This document shows, piece after piece, positions 21,816 to 34,734 of a stretch of DNA of 64,000 nt. The first letter of the stretch is position 1. Every line of letters starts with the position of its first letter. A model generated the notes under the pieces. That model did no database searches and was not told the DNA's origin. It saw only the letters and a list, made by a program, of their open reading frames with translations. The stretch covers positions 5,146,001 to 5,210,000 of the forward strand of contig NC_057316.1 of NCBI RefSeq assembly GCF_000687475.1, in the 5' to 3' direction. This stretch comes from Ustilaginoidea virens (taxonomy: Eukaryota > Ascomycota > Sordariomycetes > Hypocreales > Clavicipitaceae). Position numbers and translations under genes: made by a program.

Positions 21816-21858
21816 TTCTTCTTCTTCTTCTTCTTCTTCTTCTTCTTCTTCTTCTTCT
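21816..21858. repeat. CTT trinucleotide array upstream of the transporter gene
   Basis: About 14 uninterrupted CTT units lie about 150 bp before the transporter start codon, in a pyrimidine-rich leader. Confidence 0.9.
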
Positions 21859-22010
21859 CCTCTTCTCAAGAAAGACAAAAAAACCCCGTTTCTTTAATCT
21901 GTATTTGATAGCGGATTTCTCTTTGGCTTTCACTGCATCTCGTCGTCTGGCCGTCAAAAGACACCACCCATCTATCGCGAGCAGCTGGCAGGCAGGCAGC
22001 CCAGCTGGAA

Positions 22011-23667
22011 ATGGACTTTTACCAGGCAAACCTGGCCGTGCTGGTCTCGGCCAATGCTTATTTCATCTGGTCAAACGGCCGGGCGACCAAGACGCAGGAT
22101 GTCGCGGCGCCCATCGAACGGCCAGCCAGCTCGGTCCTCGCCGAGGCGCGCAAGTTCCAGCTTGGCTTTTTGCTCCCTTACTCGCTAGCCGTGGCAGCAG
22201 ACTGGTTCCAGGTGCGTGGCCGACTTTTTGTTCCTTCTTCTTCTTCTTCTTCTTCTTCTTCCCGCAGATGACTTTGGATAGCCAAGGGCGGGGGAAAGGA
22301 CTCAAGCTGACAATGCTAGGTTAGGGTCCGCACACCTACGCCATCTACAAGTACGACAAGGGCATCCCGGAACACCTGGTTGCCGCGCTGTACGCTACCG
22401 GCTTCGTATCGGGCGCCATCAGTGCCTCGTTTGCCGGAGGGCTCGCGGATCGATTCGGCCGCAAGCTCGCCTGCCTGCTGTACTGCGCCCTGTACACCGT
22501 CACCTGCTTGACCATGCTGAGCAACGACTTGTTCATCCTCTTCCTGGGTCGCTTCGCCGGGGGCATCGCCACCACCTTGCTGTTCAGCGTCTTCGAGGCC
22601 TGGATGATCTCCGACTACCACGATAAGCAGATCAAGGCCTGCGGGCTCGAGCTGAGCTCCGTCTTCAGCCAAATGACAACCATTAGCTGCGTCGTTGCCA
22701 TACTCTGCGGCATCTGCGGCGACTTTTTCGTAAACGCGTTTGGCACGCGGACGTGGCCGTTCCTGGCAGCGGCGGCTTGCTGCGTGGGAGCAGCGTTGAC
22801 GATAATGGCCAACTGGGTACGTTGCACACCAGCCCGGAGCACATGGGGTCCTTTTTGTTTCCCATTCAAGGAAGAAAACAAGAGAGAGAGAGAGGGGGGG
22901 GGGGGCGGGGAGGGGGGGAAGCCTTGCTGACTATCCAAATAGAAGGAAAATCATGGCACCCAGTCGGAAAAGGGAAGCACTCTCGACAGCATGAAGTCCG
23001 GCCTCAGAACCGTCCTTGGGGACCCCAAGATCCTTTCCATCGGCCTCATCTCATGCACCTTCGAAGGCACCATGTACCTTTTTGTCTTCTTCTGGTCCGC
23101 GGCTTTGAACAGCGCGCGAACTGCCACGGGCTCAACCGCGAGCTTGCCGTTTGGTCTCATCTTTTCCAACTTTATGAGCGCCATGATGGCTGGATCCGCG
23201 CTTTTTCAAGTGGCCCAAAGGCGGTACCGGGACACACCCGAGATCCTGATGAACTTGATCATGATCGCCAGCTGCTGCATGGGATTCGCGGTCATTCTGA
23301 AGGATGAGATTGATCTCTTCTGGGTCTTTTGCCTGCTCGAAGGCTGCATTGGCGCCTATTACCCGGCCATGGCGTGCTTGAAGAGTGAGCACGTCAAAGA
23401 CGGGCTCCGCGGCCACGTGTACAGCATACTGAGGCTCCCTCTCAACCTTTTCGTCGTCCTGGCCCATAGTATGGATGAAGAAGGTACGTTTTCGCGCTCT
23501 TCAGGCTGCGGATCCCGTTTCGCAAGCAGGGCTGAAGTTTCCCACCATGTTCCTACTACATTACTGACAATGACGCAGGGGATGCTCATCGGAACAACGT
23601 CTTCTTGGTGTGTGGCATGTTGCTCGTAATTTCAGTTTTTGTCTCTCGACGTCACATAGTAGAATAA
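22011..23667 (+). CDS. Major facilitator transporter, MFSD5/molybdate-anion transporter type
   Basis: Exons 22011-22211, 22325-22816, 22943-23483 and 23579-23667 give 440 residues, predicted to cross the membrane about 12 times. The N-terminus MDFYQANLAVLVSANAYFIW and the DWFQ|GPHTYAIYKYDKG join resemble MFSD5-like proteins. The MFS motif A is seen as GGLADRFGRK near residue 145, and GRFAGGIATTLLFSVFEAW follows. The second half starts after a short cytosolic loop (KENHGTQSEKGS) with FEGTMYLFVFFWSAAL and ends with CGMLLVISVFVSRRH. The human relative is linked to molybdate uptake; transport of molybdate here is inference from family only. Intron 1 contains a TTC array just before its acceptor, and intron 2 has GA and G runs. 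Confidence 0.85.
22233..22261. repeat. TTC array inside intron 1 of the transporter gene
   Basis: About nine TTC units followed by CCCGCAG. The first intron actually ends further on, at the TTAG before 22325. Confidence 0.8.
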
Positions 23668-25196
23668 CTGCAACTCTCCCAAAAAAAAATTCGATTAAAA
23701 AAGATTCTGTCATTACTGGACTTCTGTGAAGTTATGGCACACCTTGACAGGCAATACGTCTCAGGGTCATCCATATGCCAATTTAAGACCCTTTGGCATG
23801 GGCGTAATTGCGTGAATATATTGATTTCTCACCCGGGCGACTGGTATATCGAGGATGCAAAGAGACGATGCAAAAAGACTAACAGGACGCACGTGGTTCC
23901 ACTCCACCTTGACGATAGATACCAGGCTGATCATGGCTTGAGTCTGCATGGTAGAAACTCAGTTTGTGTCACAGCTACAATGACTATATGGCAAGCCCTC
24001 CGCAAGTCAAGGGTTGCTGCAGAGTTGCAGGTAGCGCAGACTGAAAACACGCGGCGGAGAGGATGAAGAACCCGCATCCGTACCAACCTGTGGGCAAGGG
24101 CGCCCATCGTGATATTTCATGACATGGGAGGGCTTAAAGTCGGGTCAATAGAACTTCATCACAATACCAATCACCTCTACACCTGGCCAGGGACATTTAC
24201 ATTCCACATTCCAAGAGCAGGCAGAGACGTCAAAACGAATAATCCACCGAAAAAGCCGAGAGCAAAAGTGTTTAAAGTCAAGTTGCAATCGATTGAGGAA
24301 AATCAGTAGTTGGCTATTTTGTGCTTCCCTTTTCAAAAGAGAAAAAAAAAATGGCATGAAAAGATATGAGCAGAAAGTGGATGCTAGGGCACTAGCGCAG
24401 CACCACTCATAGAGACAATATTCAAAGCAATCGCGAATCATGCGTCACCATGCCCATCATGGACAATGACCACTTGGTCCCTCGTCAACACAGTAGCACG
24501 AGCCTGCCGCCTAGCATTTGCCAGCAGTCATCCAACTAAGGTATGGTGCCCAATCTATAGTCGATCGACTCAAGCCGCCGGATAACTCAAAGAGCCCGAC
24601 GGCACATCAAAAGTTTCTCTTCCATCCGTAGTAATAAATCAGAGTGTTTTGTCATCGCGTCCGATCTTATAACAAGGTCGGTGTGCCGAACGCATATTTC
24701 AAAATACCAGTCCTTGCCTCACCAGCAAAACACTTGAGCCCCAAAGGGAGATTTTGAAGGGTCGGCAAAGTGGCATCTGCATCATACTGCGCACGCGGTT
24801 CTCATCATCTGCAGTCTTCACATTAGCAACTACTCAGCAGAGGCATGATGGCAAAAAAGATTTGAAACACGTACACTTATTTGAATGGAAGGGTCATGAG
24901 GAGAAATAAAAGGGGGAAAAAATTGTGGTTGGCGTGGAGCGGAAATTTATAAGGCCTTGCGCGAGTCGGTGGGGCTTGGCGGCTTCTGATGGCAGAACCA
25001 GGCTGGAGCGAGCTTTAACCGCCAATCCCGTTGGTCGCTGGTAACCAAGTACCTAGGTACCTTGGGTATTCTGGTACAGTGTATTGACCTGTTGCTGCAG
25101 ATAGATGGTCGTGCTGGTTCCTTCAAAAGATTCCAGGCGTTCTGCGTCTTTTCAACACCGTGTCGTGGCTGCGGAGCAGCTTGACTTTGTGCAAAA
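23668..25196. other. Intergenic region MFSD5-like/MSD1
   Basis: 1.53 kb, AT-richer than average, with no supported gene or RNA. Small ORFs such as 23734-24066 have no recognisable motif. A CCTAGGTACCTTGGG palindrome island lies at 25048-25068. Confidence 0.5.
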
Positions 25197-26439
25197 ATGT
25201 CGCAGCTACGTCGCTGTGGTGTGTTATTGCACGCAAGTTCCAATGGCGCATTACCGTCACTGTGCTTGCGCAATGTAATGGTGCGATCACACACCACCTC
25301 CCAGTCTGAGGCTCATGGATGGCGAGACAGGCAAGCTGAGCTGCTCCATGTCTGGAACAAGTGTAGGTTTCTGAGAACGATTACAAGGAAATCAAAACAA
25401 ACAGAGAAAAGGATTCATGACTAAGTCGCCCGCAGTTCGCGCACCTGATTCATTGACAAGCTCCCCTTCCGACAACGTCTTGACTGGTTTTCTCGGAAAG
25501 CGACGCAACATCGGAAAACACCTGTCTTTCGCTGACCTCACGACAACATCAGGAGAAGTGATCCAACTATGCTCTCGCGCAGAGGGCGGCCCGGAAACGC
25601 ATGCGGAATTCCGTCAAATTCCGGCTTTTTCGCCCGTCGTCATACGGGCGCAAGCAGCTTCCCCGACGCAGCCCACGAGTGAGACGCAGAACGAGCCAAC
25701 AACCAAGCGGACCCTATATCTCCAGAGCATAAGGGCACTCAACAATGTGCCCAAAGATCTCATAGTCACTTCAGACGTACAGTTTCCTCAAACGAAACGA
25801 CACCTTCAGATTCGATTCCATCCGGAGCTCCAGGCTCGTCTCAGATTCCGATCTTGGCTCAAGGGCCAACTAAACCGGGGACTGCTTGAAAAGGGCTTTA
25901 CCGACGTTGACACGCCGACCCTTTTCAAATCCACCCCCGAGGGAGCCAGAGAGTTTCTGGTTCCAACAAGGCGACGCGGTACAGCGTATGCGCTGAGTCA
26001 GAGTCCTCAACAATATAAGCAAGTGCTCATGGCCAGTGGCATCACGCGGTACATGCAGTGGGCACGCTGCTATAGAGACGAGGACTTGCGGACGGACAGA
26101 CAGCCTGAATTCTCCCAGGTGAGCGCTACTGAACGAATTGCATGATCAACAACTCATTTGGGTGTCTCAGCTGGATATGGAATGGGCATTTGCTGGTGCG
26201 GCTCAGGTGCAGCAGGACGTCAACGATATCATACTAAACGCGCTATCGCAACTCCAACCTTCAAAAACTTATAAAGACGTTCGTGGGGAGAGAATCCCGC
26301 TCGTTTCTAGTATTTCCCACGGCCCCATTCAGGCTGTTGAGCACCCTGCTCACACCATTACGACGCTTACCTTTGCTGACAGCATTGCTGCATACGGATC
26401 TGACAAGCCAGACTTGCGGATACCGAATAGAGTGAGTGA

Positions 26440-26477
<38 letters not shown>

Positions 26478-27508
26478 CCCTTATCTTGTTTCGGCTCCGG
26501 CTTCATGTTTCGCTTGTTAACCAAAAAAAAACTTTTCAGATACATGCAATTGAAGACCTGGAGCCGTACCGCAACTTCGTTGGCATGATCACTCATCTCC
26601 CCGATCCTCATGTCGAGGCCTTCACCTTTTCTCTGAAAGACTGTTCGCCTTCAGAAACTCGCAAATTCATCGTCAAGTTCATGGACGATTTGCCGCCAGC
26701 GTTGGCAGATAATCCCGACGGGAAGCCGCAGATTCTCATCCACGACTCGAGGCAACCCTTGTCGGGATTCGCCTCACTCGGATTCGGATACGAGAGCGTT
26801 CTCGCTAAACTGTCTGGTGGAAAGGAGGTGAAGGACGGTGACGTGGTGGTTTTCCAAGCTAGGCAGAAACCCCGAGGTCAGTATTGCTCGGGATCTACCA
26901 AGATTGGCGAAGTGAGAAGTGCGCTTTGGAAGGGGCTCGTTGAGGCAGGCCACATGGACAAACCGAGACTTGGCGATGCTGATTCTCTGCGGTTCGTATG
27001 GGTGACCGAGTTCCCCCTTTTCAAGCCGGTGCAAGAAGACGAGCCGGGCCAAGGTGGCGCAGCTGGAATATCAGCAGTCCATCATCCGTTCACGGCTCCG
27101 CTATCAGCCAAGGATCTGGAGGTCTTGTTCACGGATCCGCTGCAAGCTCGCAGCGCCGCGTACGACTTGGTGCTCAACGGAGTGGAAATCGGTGGAGGCA
27201 GTGAGCGTGTTCACGTCGCCGATGTCCAGGAGTTCATGATGCGTGACGTGCTGAAAATGACGGATCAGAGAATCAAGGACTTTTCACACTTGCTCGATGC
27301 TCTCAGGTCCGGCTGCCCCCCACATGCTGGTTTTGCTTTGGGGTTTGATCGGCTGACGGCCTTGTTGACGGACACGCCAACGGTGCGAGACGTGATTGCG
27401 TTTCCAAAGACGATGAAGGGGGAGGATCCATTTGTACAATCACCTAGCAAGGTGAGCAATGAGCAACTTGCTCCCTATGGCTTGCAACTCTGCGGAAAGT
27501 CGACGTAA
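25197..27508 (+). CDS. MSD1: Aspartyl-tRNA synthetase, mitochondrial
   Basis: Class II synthetase charging mitochondrial tRNA-Asp. Exons 25197-25362, 25436-26118, 26171-26431 and 26540-27508 give 692 residues. Exon 1 supplies an Arg/Ser-containing presequence-like start ([20 protein letters not shown]) and ends in LLHVWNK, which joins to FRAPDSL. The OB-fold anticodon domain starts at [21 protein letters not shown]. Motif 2 appears as [20 protein letters not shown]; motif 3 is [13 protein letters not shown]. The bacterial-type insertion domain ([16 protein letters not shown] to EFPLFKPV) and [15 protein letters not shown] near the end are as in bacterial and mitochondrial AspRS. Intron 3 (108 bp, stop-free, multiple of three) contains a T run that would encode poly-Phe if retained. 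Confidence 0.93.
26443..26475. repeat. Poly-T tract in MSD1 intron 3
   Basis: About 33 consecutive T begin some 12 bp after the GTGAGT donor of intron 3. Sequencing length error is possible. Confidence 0.85.
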
Positions 27509-29542
27509 ACCTTGCCCTCACTTACTCATGGCTGGGGTTCCAAGAAAGAGTGGCGATGAGAGGACCGGCAACGCACGACCACTTGTACAAGTACTGTACC
27601 ATAACATAGGAGGTACCTAAGGTAGGTACATAAAGGCGGGCGGGCGTCAACTCGAACGGTAATAAATAGCCTGCTAGAAAAAGCGTTTGAATCTACCCTT
27701 CATTGCGCTGCAGCTTTCAATGGGACAAATATTCTGAAGAACTTGTTTATATATACATGTTAAGCAATATGACGAGTAGGAAACAACACTTGAGCTCGGT
27801 GATGACGCTCCTGGATATACAGGCCGTCGGTAACGGTTTTCATTATGATGCTGTAATCATTCGTCTCCATCGTACGTATGGCCTGTTTTGACCCTGACCG
27901 GCTTTCGGGGGGGGGGGGGGGGAGGGGGGGGGGGCCGTAGCGCCCCAAAGAGGAGTACTGTAGCCGGTCCAGTCGGCTGCGCCTCTCAAGCTTCAAATGT
28001 TCTTTGTGGCATCGAATCGTACCCCGGAGATGGTGTTACAGTCGTCCTTTTAGTGGCACTGCTGGGTGGGTGCGTAGTGGGTCCCATTGGCCTGCGCCGT
28101 TATTGTAGGTACCTAAGGTATGTACCCTCCTAAGTGCTGGTTGTCTTTGCCTTGAAGGCCTTGCGTTAGGTACCCGGTACCTCCTACCTCCTAAGAGGTC
28201 TAGCTAGTACTCCGTACCGAGCGAGATTCAAGATTCAAGGCGTGAATATTCAGCAACAAGCCCTACCAAGTGTTGATGAATACCTACCTACGTGACAGGG
28301 TGCTGGGAATTCAGACATCACAAGTCCCGGCATCGCGACTTTGATTTCGTCGGACGAGCGCTAGGAGGAGAGGTAGGCACGTAACTACCTCCCAAGGTAT
28401 CCCGTACACGAGCACTTGCTTATCAGTGTGCCTTGTGTATCCGTAACTCCCTCCGTACGGAGTGAGCAGGCAGGGGAGATGTCCAAGGCAGATCATCTCC
28501 GTAGCGAGGTTCTCAGTACTTCCCCGAGCACGCAGAAATCGCGCAATGACTGGCGTACCCGAAACCAGGCCGCGGCGCCAGCCAAGCACCGTAACGTCGT
28601 CGGCTCCACAGCTGCACGCTATTCTCGCTCCCGTACGGAGTACACCAGCTCGCCTGCATCCAATTGATCCATCCATCCATCCATCTGCCCCAGCGCTCAC
28701 CCTGTCAAGAGGAAGGACCAGACTGCATGTGGTCTGGTCAGGTCAATCTCTGGTTGCTTCGCTGGGTGTCAACTGGGTCAGGTCAACTGGTCCCCCTCTC
28801 ATCGAGACACCAGCTACTGACAAAGCCCTTCTTTGTTGCCGTGCTGTTTCTCCCAGCGCCACCATTGAACATTGATACCAGCTCTTCCCTCAGAGCTCAA
28901 GTCGTCTTCTGTTGGTGTTAATGGAACGCTGAACTCCAGCGCCCCCAAATCGCCCCTCTCCCACAGCCAAGGTGCTGGCTGGTCTGCTCCAGCTGTTCCC
29001 TGCTCCACCTCATCCGATCTCTCCACCTCTCCCACTCAGGCTCTTCCCTCGTCTTCCTCTTCTTCCTCTTCAACCAGCACCACCATCCACTGATTCGGCT
29101 GATTCACACGAAACGAGAAAGATTCGGGAGAGATTGCCAGTCAATCCTTCGTCTCTTTCTTTTCCCTTTCCCCTCTGCTCCTCTTTTCCTTTGCCCAGAT
29201 TCGAGTTTCTTCTTCTCCCCTTCTTCTTCTTCTTCTGTCGGCTTCCTTGTCTTTCCTGCTCTCCGTCATTCGTCCTCGATACCCCCTATACTCCCTATCT
29301 TGAGCTGTCTTTTCTTTTCTTTCCCTTCCTCGACCGTTTGCTCTTGCTCTCCTATTTTTGTTCTTTCTCTCATCTCTTTGTTTCATAGACGGCCTGCCCT
29401 CCTCGTGTGATACCCGGGTTCTGATCTTTGCTGTACCCTACCCTCGCCGTTACTCGACAGCTTTTCCGCGTATGTCGCCAACAACGAGCGAGCTCGTAAA
29501 CCCTACCGCTCCATCGTGGCCGTGTGTCTTTTCCTCCTCAAC
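27509..29542. other. Intergenic region MSD1/KH-protein gene
   Basis: 2.03 kb. The first 700 bp hold G runs (27907-27934) and GGTACCTA islands at 27609-27632, 28104-28122 and 28165-28200. TACGGAG motifs lie at 28205-28220, 28450-28465 and 28630-28642. From about 28980 to 29450 the plus strand is almost pure pyrimidine, the usual look of a fungal promoter and 5' leader. No gene is supported. Confidence 0.5.
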
Positions 29543-32500
29543 ATGAATAAGCTGGCAAACATGCGTCATTGGTCCGAGAGGATGAGCCCCAATTTCGGAA
29601 TGGGTCGTCCCAACATACAGATGAACGGCATTAACCCGCATCCCAAAAGCGCCGCACAACCCGCTGGTGCCATCAGCTCACCTCTGGCCGCTGATGCTAT
29701 AATTCATTACTCGTTCAACGTTCCTTTTGCCTCCGACCTCGCCGGTCCCGATACCGAGGATATTGTCCACGCTACGACTGACGCTGTACTCCGATGGACG
29801 CACCCTGCCGATGCCCCCGACGATGTAAAAGTTCACGAGCTGCCAGTTCACGCGCAAAATCTCGCCAATCTAGGGAGGCTGTGTCGTGATTTGTCTGTTG
29901 GGCCATTGCCCATTGAAGCACATGTGACTTCATCGTTTCCCAAGAATGGCAGAGGTCAGGTCACTACAGTCTGTCTTTCGGGCTCCCCTGAGCTGGTTCA
30001 CAAGAGCCGCGAGACCATATTGAACGAGATACCCATTGCCATGGTAAGCAGATCCATATCGGCACCCCTTGTAACAGTTGAGCCATGATTCCTACTTGGT
30101 AAACTGCAAAAGTAAAAGCCAGACTGGTTGGTTGCGGTGATTCTGACGATTTACAGCGCTGTACCACGATTGATATCGACGGCAAACTAGTATGCGATCT
30201 CAACGCTGGCGTTCTCAAGAAACCCGTTGTGGAAGCCTTTGACTACATCTCAACTTATTGTGGTGTGGACATCTTTCTGCTCGGCCCTAAGCTGACCCCG
30301 ATGATTGATGGCATGACGGGTGACTCGGAAATGCGAATGGATAAACGATGGAGAGTGGCCATCTATGGAGATATTCTCTCTTCGGAGCATGCCAAGGCTC
30401 GCGTCTTGATCCACATTGATACTTTGGTACGGCACATCCACTCAGATTCCCGCCATGTTTGCTCCCTTGCTTCGTTTGCCGGTCAAAATACTCCACTTGA
30501 TGTAGCTCAAGACGCATACTAACGCCATGCCTTTTGGTTTCCTCAATAGCTCGGACGTGCAGTTGATGCCACTCGGATCGAGCTGTCCCTTCACCAGCTT
30601 GTGTGTGGCCGCCACAGAAAGAACATCAAGCTGATAGAATCATCTACTGGAACTGCCATTTACTTCCCGCCTCTTTTCTCTCAGATGTACCGCTATTGTC
30701 CCCAGAACGCTACCCGTCGTGATCCCACCGACATCTTCATCACGGGCGAAACATCCCAGGCAATCGAGTTGGCCAAGCAGAAGTTGCACGAAACCGTATC
30801 CAGAATACGACTCTACGTCAAGGACGTGACCATTCCTGCTGCCAAAATCGACAGCATTCTTCTGGGCCGTCTGGACAAGGTTCGCAAAATTCTCGAGGCC
30901 AATGGAACTTATATCATGTTTCCACCTTTGGCCTGCCAGCGGACCACAGTACGGGTCCAGGGAGGCGAAGGGCTGCCTGTCGAGCGAACAGTTAGAGAGC
31001 TCATGTCGCTGGTAAGCAGCCTCTTTGTCCATCTTCCCCCTCCCTTTCTTGGCGCGACACTAGATGCTCACGGTTTCCCATTAGGCTGGGCAATTCTATG
31101 GTGCCGGATGGTACATTCAGCAGCCTGAAACTCGACAGGCCCCTGCTCCAGCAGACATTCGAAGCATGTTATCGGAAATTTGTGCCAACGCTGAGGCGGA
31201 CTTGTCGTATGACAAGATGAGCTTTACCGTTGCAGGATCGGATGATGCTGTCAAGTGTGCGCTCACTGTAATATCTGACCACAAATTCGTCTCCCAGTCA
31301 CAATATCAGATTCGCGTCAAGATCGAGCTTGCCAACGAACATAAAGAATTCGTCAGCGGCAAGAAGAATGGCAAGATAAACAAGATTATGGGCCAGAGTA
31401 AGTGGGCAATGGAGAATGTGTATAGTCAAATGTCCTGAAACTCACCCTTTCCCAGGCAATGTTCAGATCATTTTCGACGGCTTCAACGAGTACAACTTCA
31501 ACATTGATGTCATGGCTGCCAGCTATGACTCAATGAGACAAGGCCTCTCGTTGGTGGAGCAAGAGATGCCCGCATCCATTTCTTTCCATGTCCCCGACCA
31601 GTATCACAAGCGCATCATCGGCATCGGTGGTCAGCACATCCAGCGGATTATGAAGAAGCATTCTGTTTTTGTCAAGTTTTCCAACGCCATGGACAGAGGT
31701 AACCCTTGACCCGACCCCTGCGAGCAGCGTCTCGGTTAGGCCGCTCACTAACGACTGCGTCAGGCGGCATGGGACGCGAGGATGATGATATCAAGGTTGA
31801 CAACGTCATTTGCCGCACGCCCGCTCGCAACGCCCAGAACTTGGATGCCGTGAAGAATGAGATTCTCGAAATGGTGGACCGTGCTGTGAGTGTGCCTGCC
31901 GACGGATGCTGCGCCGCCACCCTCAGGTCTTGCTTGCATTGCCGATCTAATATCGTGTGGCAGGATTCCGAATATACCACCCAAAACGCCAGTGTGGACC
32001 GCCTTTACCACCGTGAACTTATTGCTCGTCTTCCCGAGATTGATGAGTTGGAGCAAAAGTACAACTGCAAGATCAACTTCCCCAGTACGGAAGAAGCTAG
32101 CGATGAGGTTACAGTTACCGGACCGCAATGGCAGGTTCCTCACTGCGTGGACGAGCTTTTAGGCATGGTTCCAGACAAGCATGAACTGGTTCTCGCTCGT
32201 ACTCCAGAGTTGGTGCGGTTTTTGGAGTCGCCAAACTTTGCCACAGACCTCGTCATTAAACTCAAGGCCCAGTACGAGGTTGAGCTCACCGTTCACCAAA
32301 ACCCTGCCGAGCTCACCGAAGACGGCTCCCCAACCATGACGTTGATCTGGGGGTTCACCCGCAACAATGCTGGTGGACTGCGTGACGCCCTTGATTTTCT
32401 TCAAGCCCAGATGGCAACCGCGACTGTGGACGTGACTATTGTCAAGGGATTGATCCCTCGACCAAAGTCGGACTCGTTCGAGGATTCGCTCCAGTACTTT

Positions 32501-32983
32501 GACTCCAAACTCCTTCAGCATGCGCCTGCCTCGTCCTCCACCGACTCCCCAGTCAAGACGGGATTCGGTGCCGAAGTTGCACGCGAACGAAGCAGCATCC
32601 TGGATCGCCTACGCAAGCCTGGCAGCATGACGTCCATCTCTGCGTTCCTGGATCGCAGAAAGAATAGCTCTCATTCCATGAACAGCAGCTTTTTCAAGGG
32701 CTCCAGCAACGTGTCCAAATCCTCTCTCATTTCCATCGAATCAACCCGGAGCTTCAACGCTGATCGCAATCCGTGGAACGACAGCGGAGTCAACTTGGCC
32801 GAGGACGAAAACCCTTGGGCGCCACGGCCTTTCAGCAAGCACATGGACAACAAGTTGAGCATTCCACTTTCCGGCGATGCTACGCCTCGCCACAGCGCCC
32901 GCGCGTCTGGAGACAGCGGCCGCCCTTCGACTTCTCACTCTTTGAATTCTGGATACCCCGCCCCCATCGGGCCTTTCCGTTAG
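29543..32983 (+). CDS. Multi-KH-domain RNA-binding protein (vigilin/Bicaudal-C-like)
   Basis: Exons 29543-30043, 30157-30426, 30550-31011, 31085-31397, 31456-31698, 31764-31885 and 31964-32983 give 976 residues. Several degenerate KH-like repeats are visible: the IELSLHQLVCGRHRKNIKLI segment, DVTIPAAKIDSILLGRLDKV, KIELANEHKEFVSGKKNGKI, and the best one, ISFHVPDQYHKRIIGIGGQH with a canonical GxxG loop. The C-terminal 180 residues are disordered and Ser-rich, with NPW repeats. Role in mRNA binding or localisation is inferred from KH content; I do not recognise a named ortholog. All six introns have GT/AG ends and join in frame; intron 6 (78 bp) is stop-free. The first ATG downstream of the pyrimidine leader, 29543, was taken as start. 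Confidence 0.85.
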
Positions 32984-34734
32984 ATTTCCCTCTCCGACTT
33001 AGAAGTACCGCTACATGCGAATACCCCTGCTGGATATACCCTTTCGCATTAAAATAAAAAACATAAAAAAGAGAGACTAAGAACGTTACCCGACTTCTTC
33101 CCCTTGAACATCTGGCTCTACATCCATCGGGTACTTTTGTTTTTATTTCTCATTTCTTTTTTTTTTATTATGTTTTGAGTGTCATGTTTGAGCCAATTGG
33201 CTTGGGGTTTTTTTTTTTTTTGAGATACATGCCCGCCCATGTCTTATGAGATTTTGCTGATTTTCTGGTTACCTATTGGGCCAAATTTTGGTCATTCGAA
33301 ACCGAAACTGATTCCCGTTTTATACCCACAAAGTTCGACCAGACATATGAACAAGGCACAAAAAAGTGAAGGAAATCTTGGTTGCAGTTACGCTTGATGG
33401 ATGATGTGTTGCGTTTCTCCAGGGCTTGTCGATCGTTTTTCTGCCTCGCTTGTTATCACCTTTCCCTTCCAAGTCGCGAATCGAATCAAAACCGCATCTT
33501 TTACTGGCAATCGAGGAAGCAAGCTGGAAGCTGGGAATCATTTGACATAGAGGAGTCGCTTATTGGATGATGTTTTTTTCAGCAGGGATAGTTGCGGTTT
33601 CTCCGAGCGTTGGGCACCTGCCTGACTCGGCTCTTGGCGATTGACAAAATTCTCCGAAACGGTCGCCAAGGGTACTCTCTTCAGTCAAGCGGTATGGACA
33701 GCAATGCAGCGTTATAGATATACCCAATCAAAGAGGTTCGAAGTTTGACGTGTCTGGGACTTGCTGACGTTGTGACCACCACTTGCGACCTTGGCAATCT
33801 ACTGGTCTGCCTCGGACTTGGCTGAGTCTAGCCAGCGCCAACTTCTGGTTTGGCTGCTTATTTCTGTCCCCTCCCCCCCCCTTCCCCCGTCGCCGCTCGC
33901 TGGGTTTTTTTCCTCCCCTTTCCTCGCGTTCGCGTGCCTTGAACCGTCCCCCCTTCCCCGCCCCCGGGATGCATCGCCCCGGCCCGACCGAGAGAGCTGT
34001 AGTCCCCCCCCGCGCTGTGCAGCCTGTCATGCGTGCTGTCGTTTTCCGACCCCGACGGACGGACTTTGCTGGGATGTATGGCGCGCCTCTTGGCCGCCAA
34101 GGCCTCTCGTCCCGCGTGCATGGCTTCGTCGTGTTTAGCAAATGTCAGCTTTTGTGGGGGAGGTGGGGGGAGGGGGGGGGGTTAAGTCCCGTCACGAGGC
34201 AAAGGTACCGACGTCTGCCATTTGGCTTTGGGGGCCGTGAGGCCTGGTCGCGACGCCTACGATGTGGTTTCGTGTACATTTACTCCGCAAGTTGGAGCGG
34301 AGCTGTCACATGTCACACATGTGACGGCACGTGACAGTGGAGGATTAGTCACGCGTACGATACATAGCTTTGCTTTCAGACAGACCATAGCTTAGAAGAA
34401 CCAAGCCTTTTGCATCCACTCATTTGACCCTGATCGTGACAGGAGCGTGTACGAGTGAGAGAGAGAATGCGAGGGATAAAGATGCAGGTTGGCCTGAGGC
34501 AGGGATTTCATCGACATGTCGCCGGGAAGGCTATTCGGTGCGACATGTGTAAGCCTCGCCAGATCGATTGAATGTAGCCCTGGAAATGGGGAATAGAAGC
34601 CCCATCAACACCAGCAAGGTGCAAGTGTATGTATACACACTCTACATGCTAGACAATGCCGCGTGAGCCAGGGAAAATGGGGAAATGGAATGGCCATGAC
34701 AAAATGCAAAAAAATGCCCAAGAGCAAAACCCAT
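32984..34734. other. Convergent intergenic region KH-protein/IRC3
   Basis: 1.75 kb between two 3' ends. T-rich stretches lie at 33130-33230, a C-rich ORF-like block at 33780-34140 open in several frames but without domain similarity, a G run at 34165-34180, and the nested palindromes at 34283-34336. No gene is supported, although promoter-like pyrimidine tracts around 33860-33960 leave room for a non-coding transcript. Confidence 0.45.
34283..34336. promoter_or_regulatory. Nested palindromes with E-box cores (possible bHLH sites)
   Basis: CTCCGC/GCGGAG arms at 34283-34288 and 34297-34302 form one inverted repeat. TGTCAC at 34304-34309 pairs with GTGACA at 34331-34336, and inside it GTCAC/GTGAC (34312-34316 and 34321-34325) form another. 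Cores CACATG, ACATGTG and CACGTG fit E-box-type sites bound by fungal bHLH factors. No start codon is nearby: both flanking genes end here. Confidence 0.5.

Larger units (their letters stand above)
20151..22010. other. Intergenic region between FkbM and MFSD5-like genes
   Basis: 1.86 kb without a supported gene. Contents: T-rich FkbM 3' side; CACAAAAT repeats at 20484-20510; G runs at about 20557-20580, 20815-20850 and 21530-21550; the CTACTGT/CTTTTGTT microsatellite at 20911-21002; a CTT array at 21816-21858 in the probable 5' leader of the transporter gene. Confidence 0.5.
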
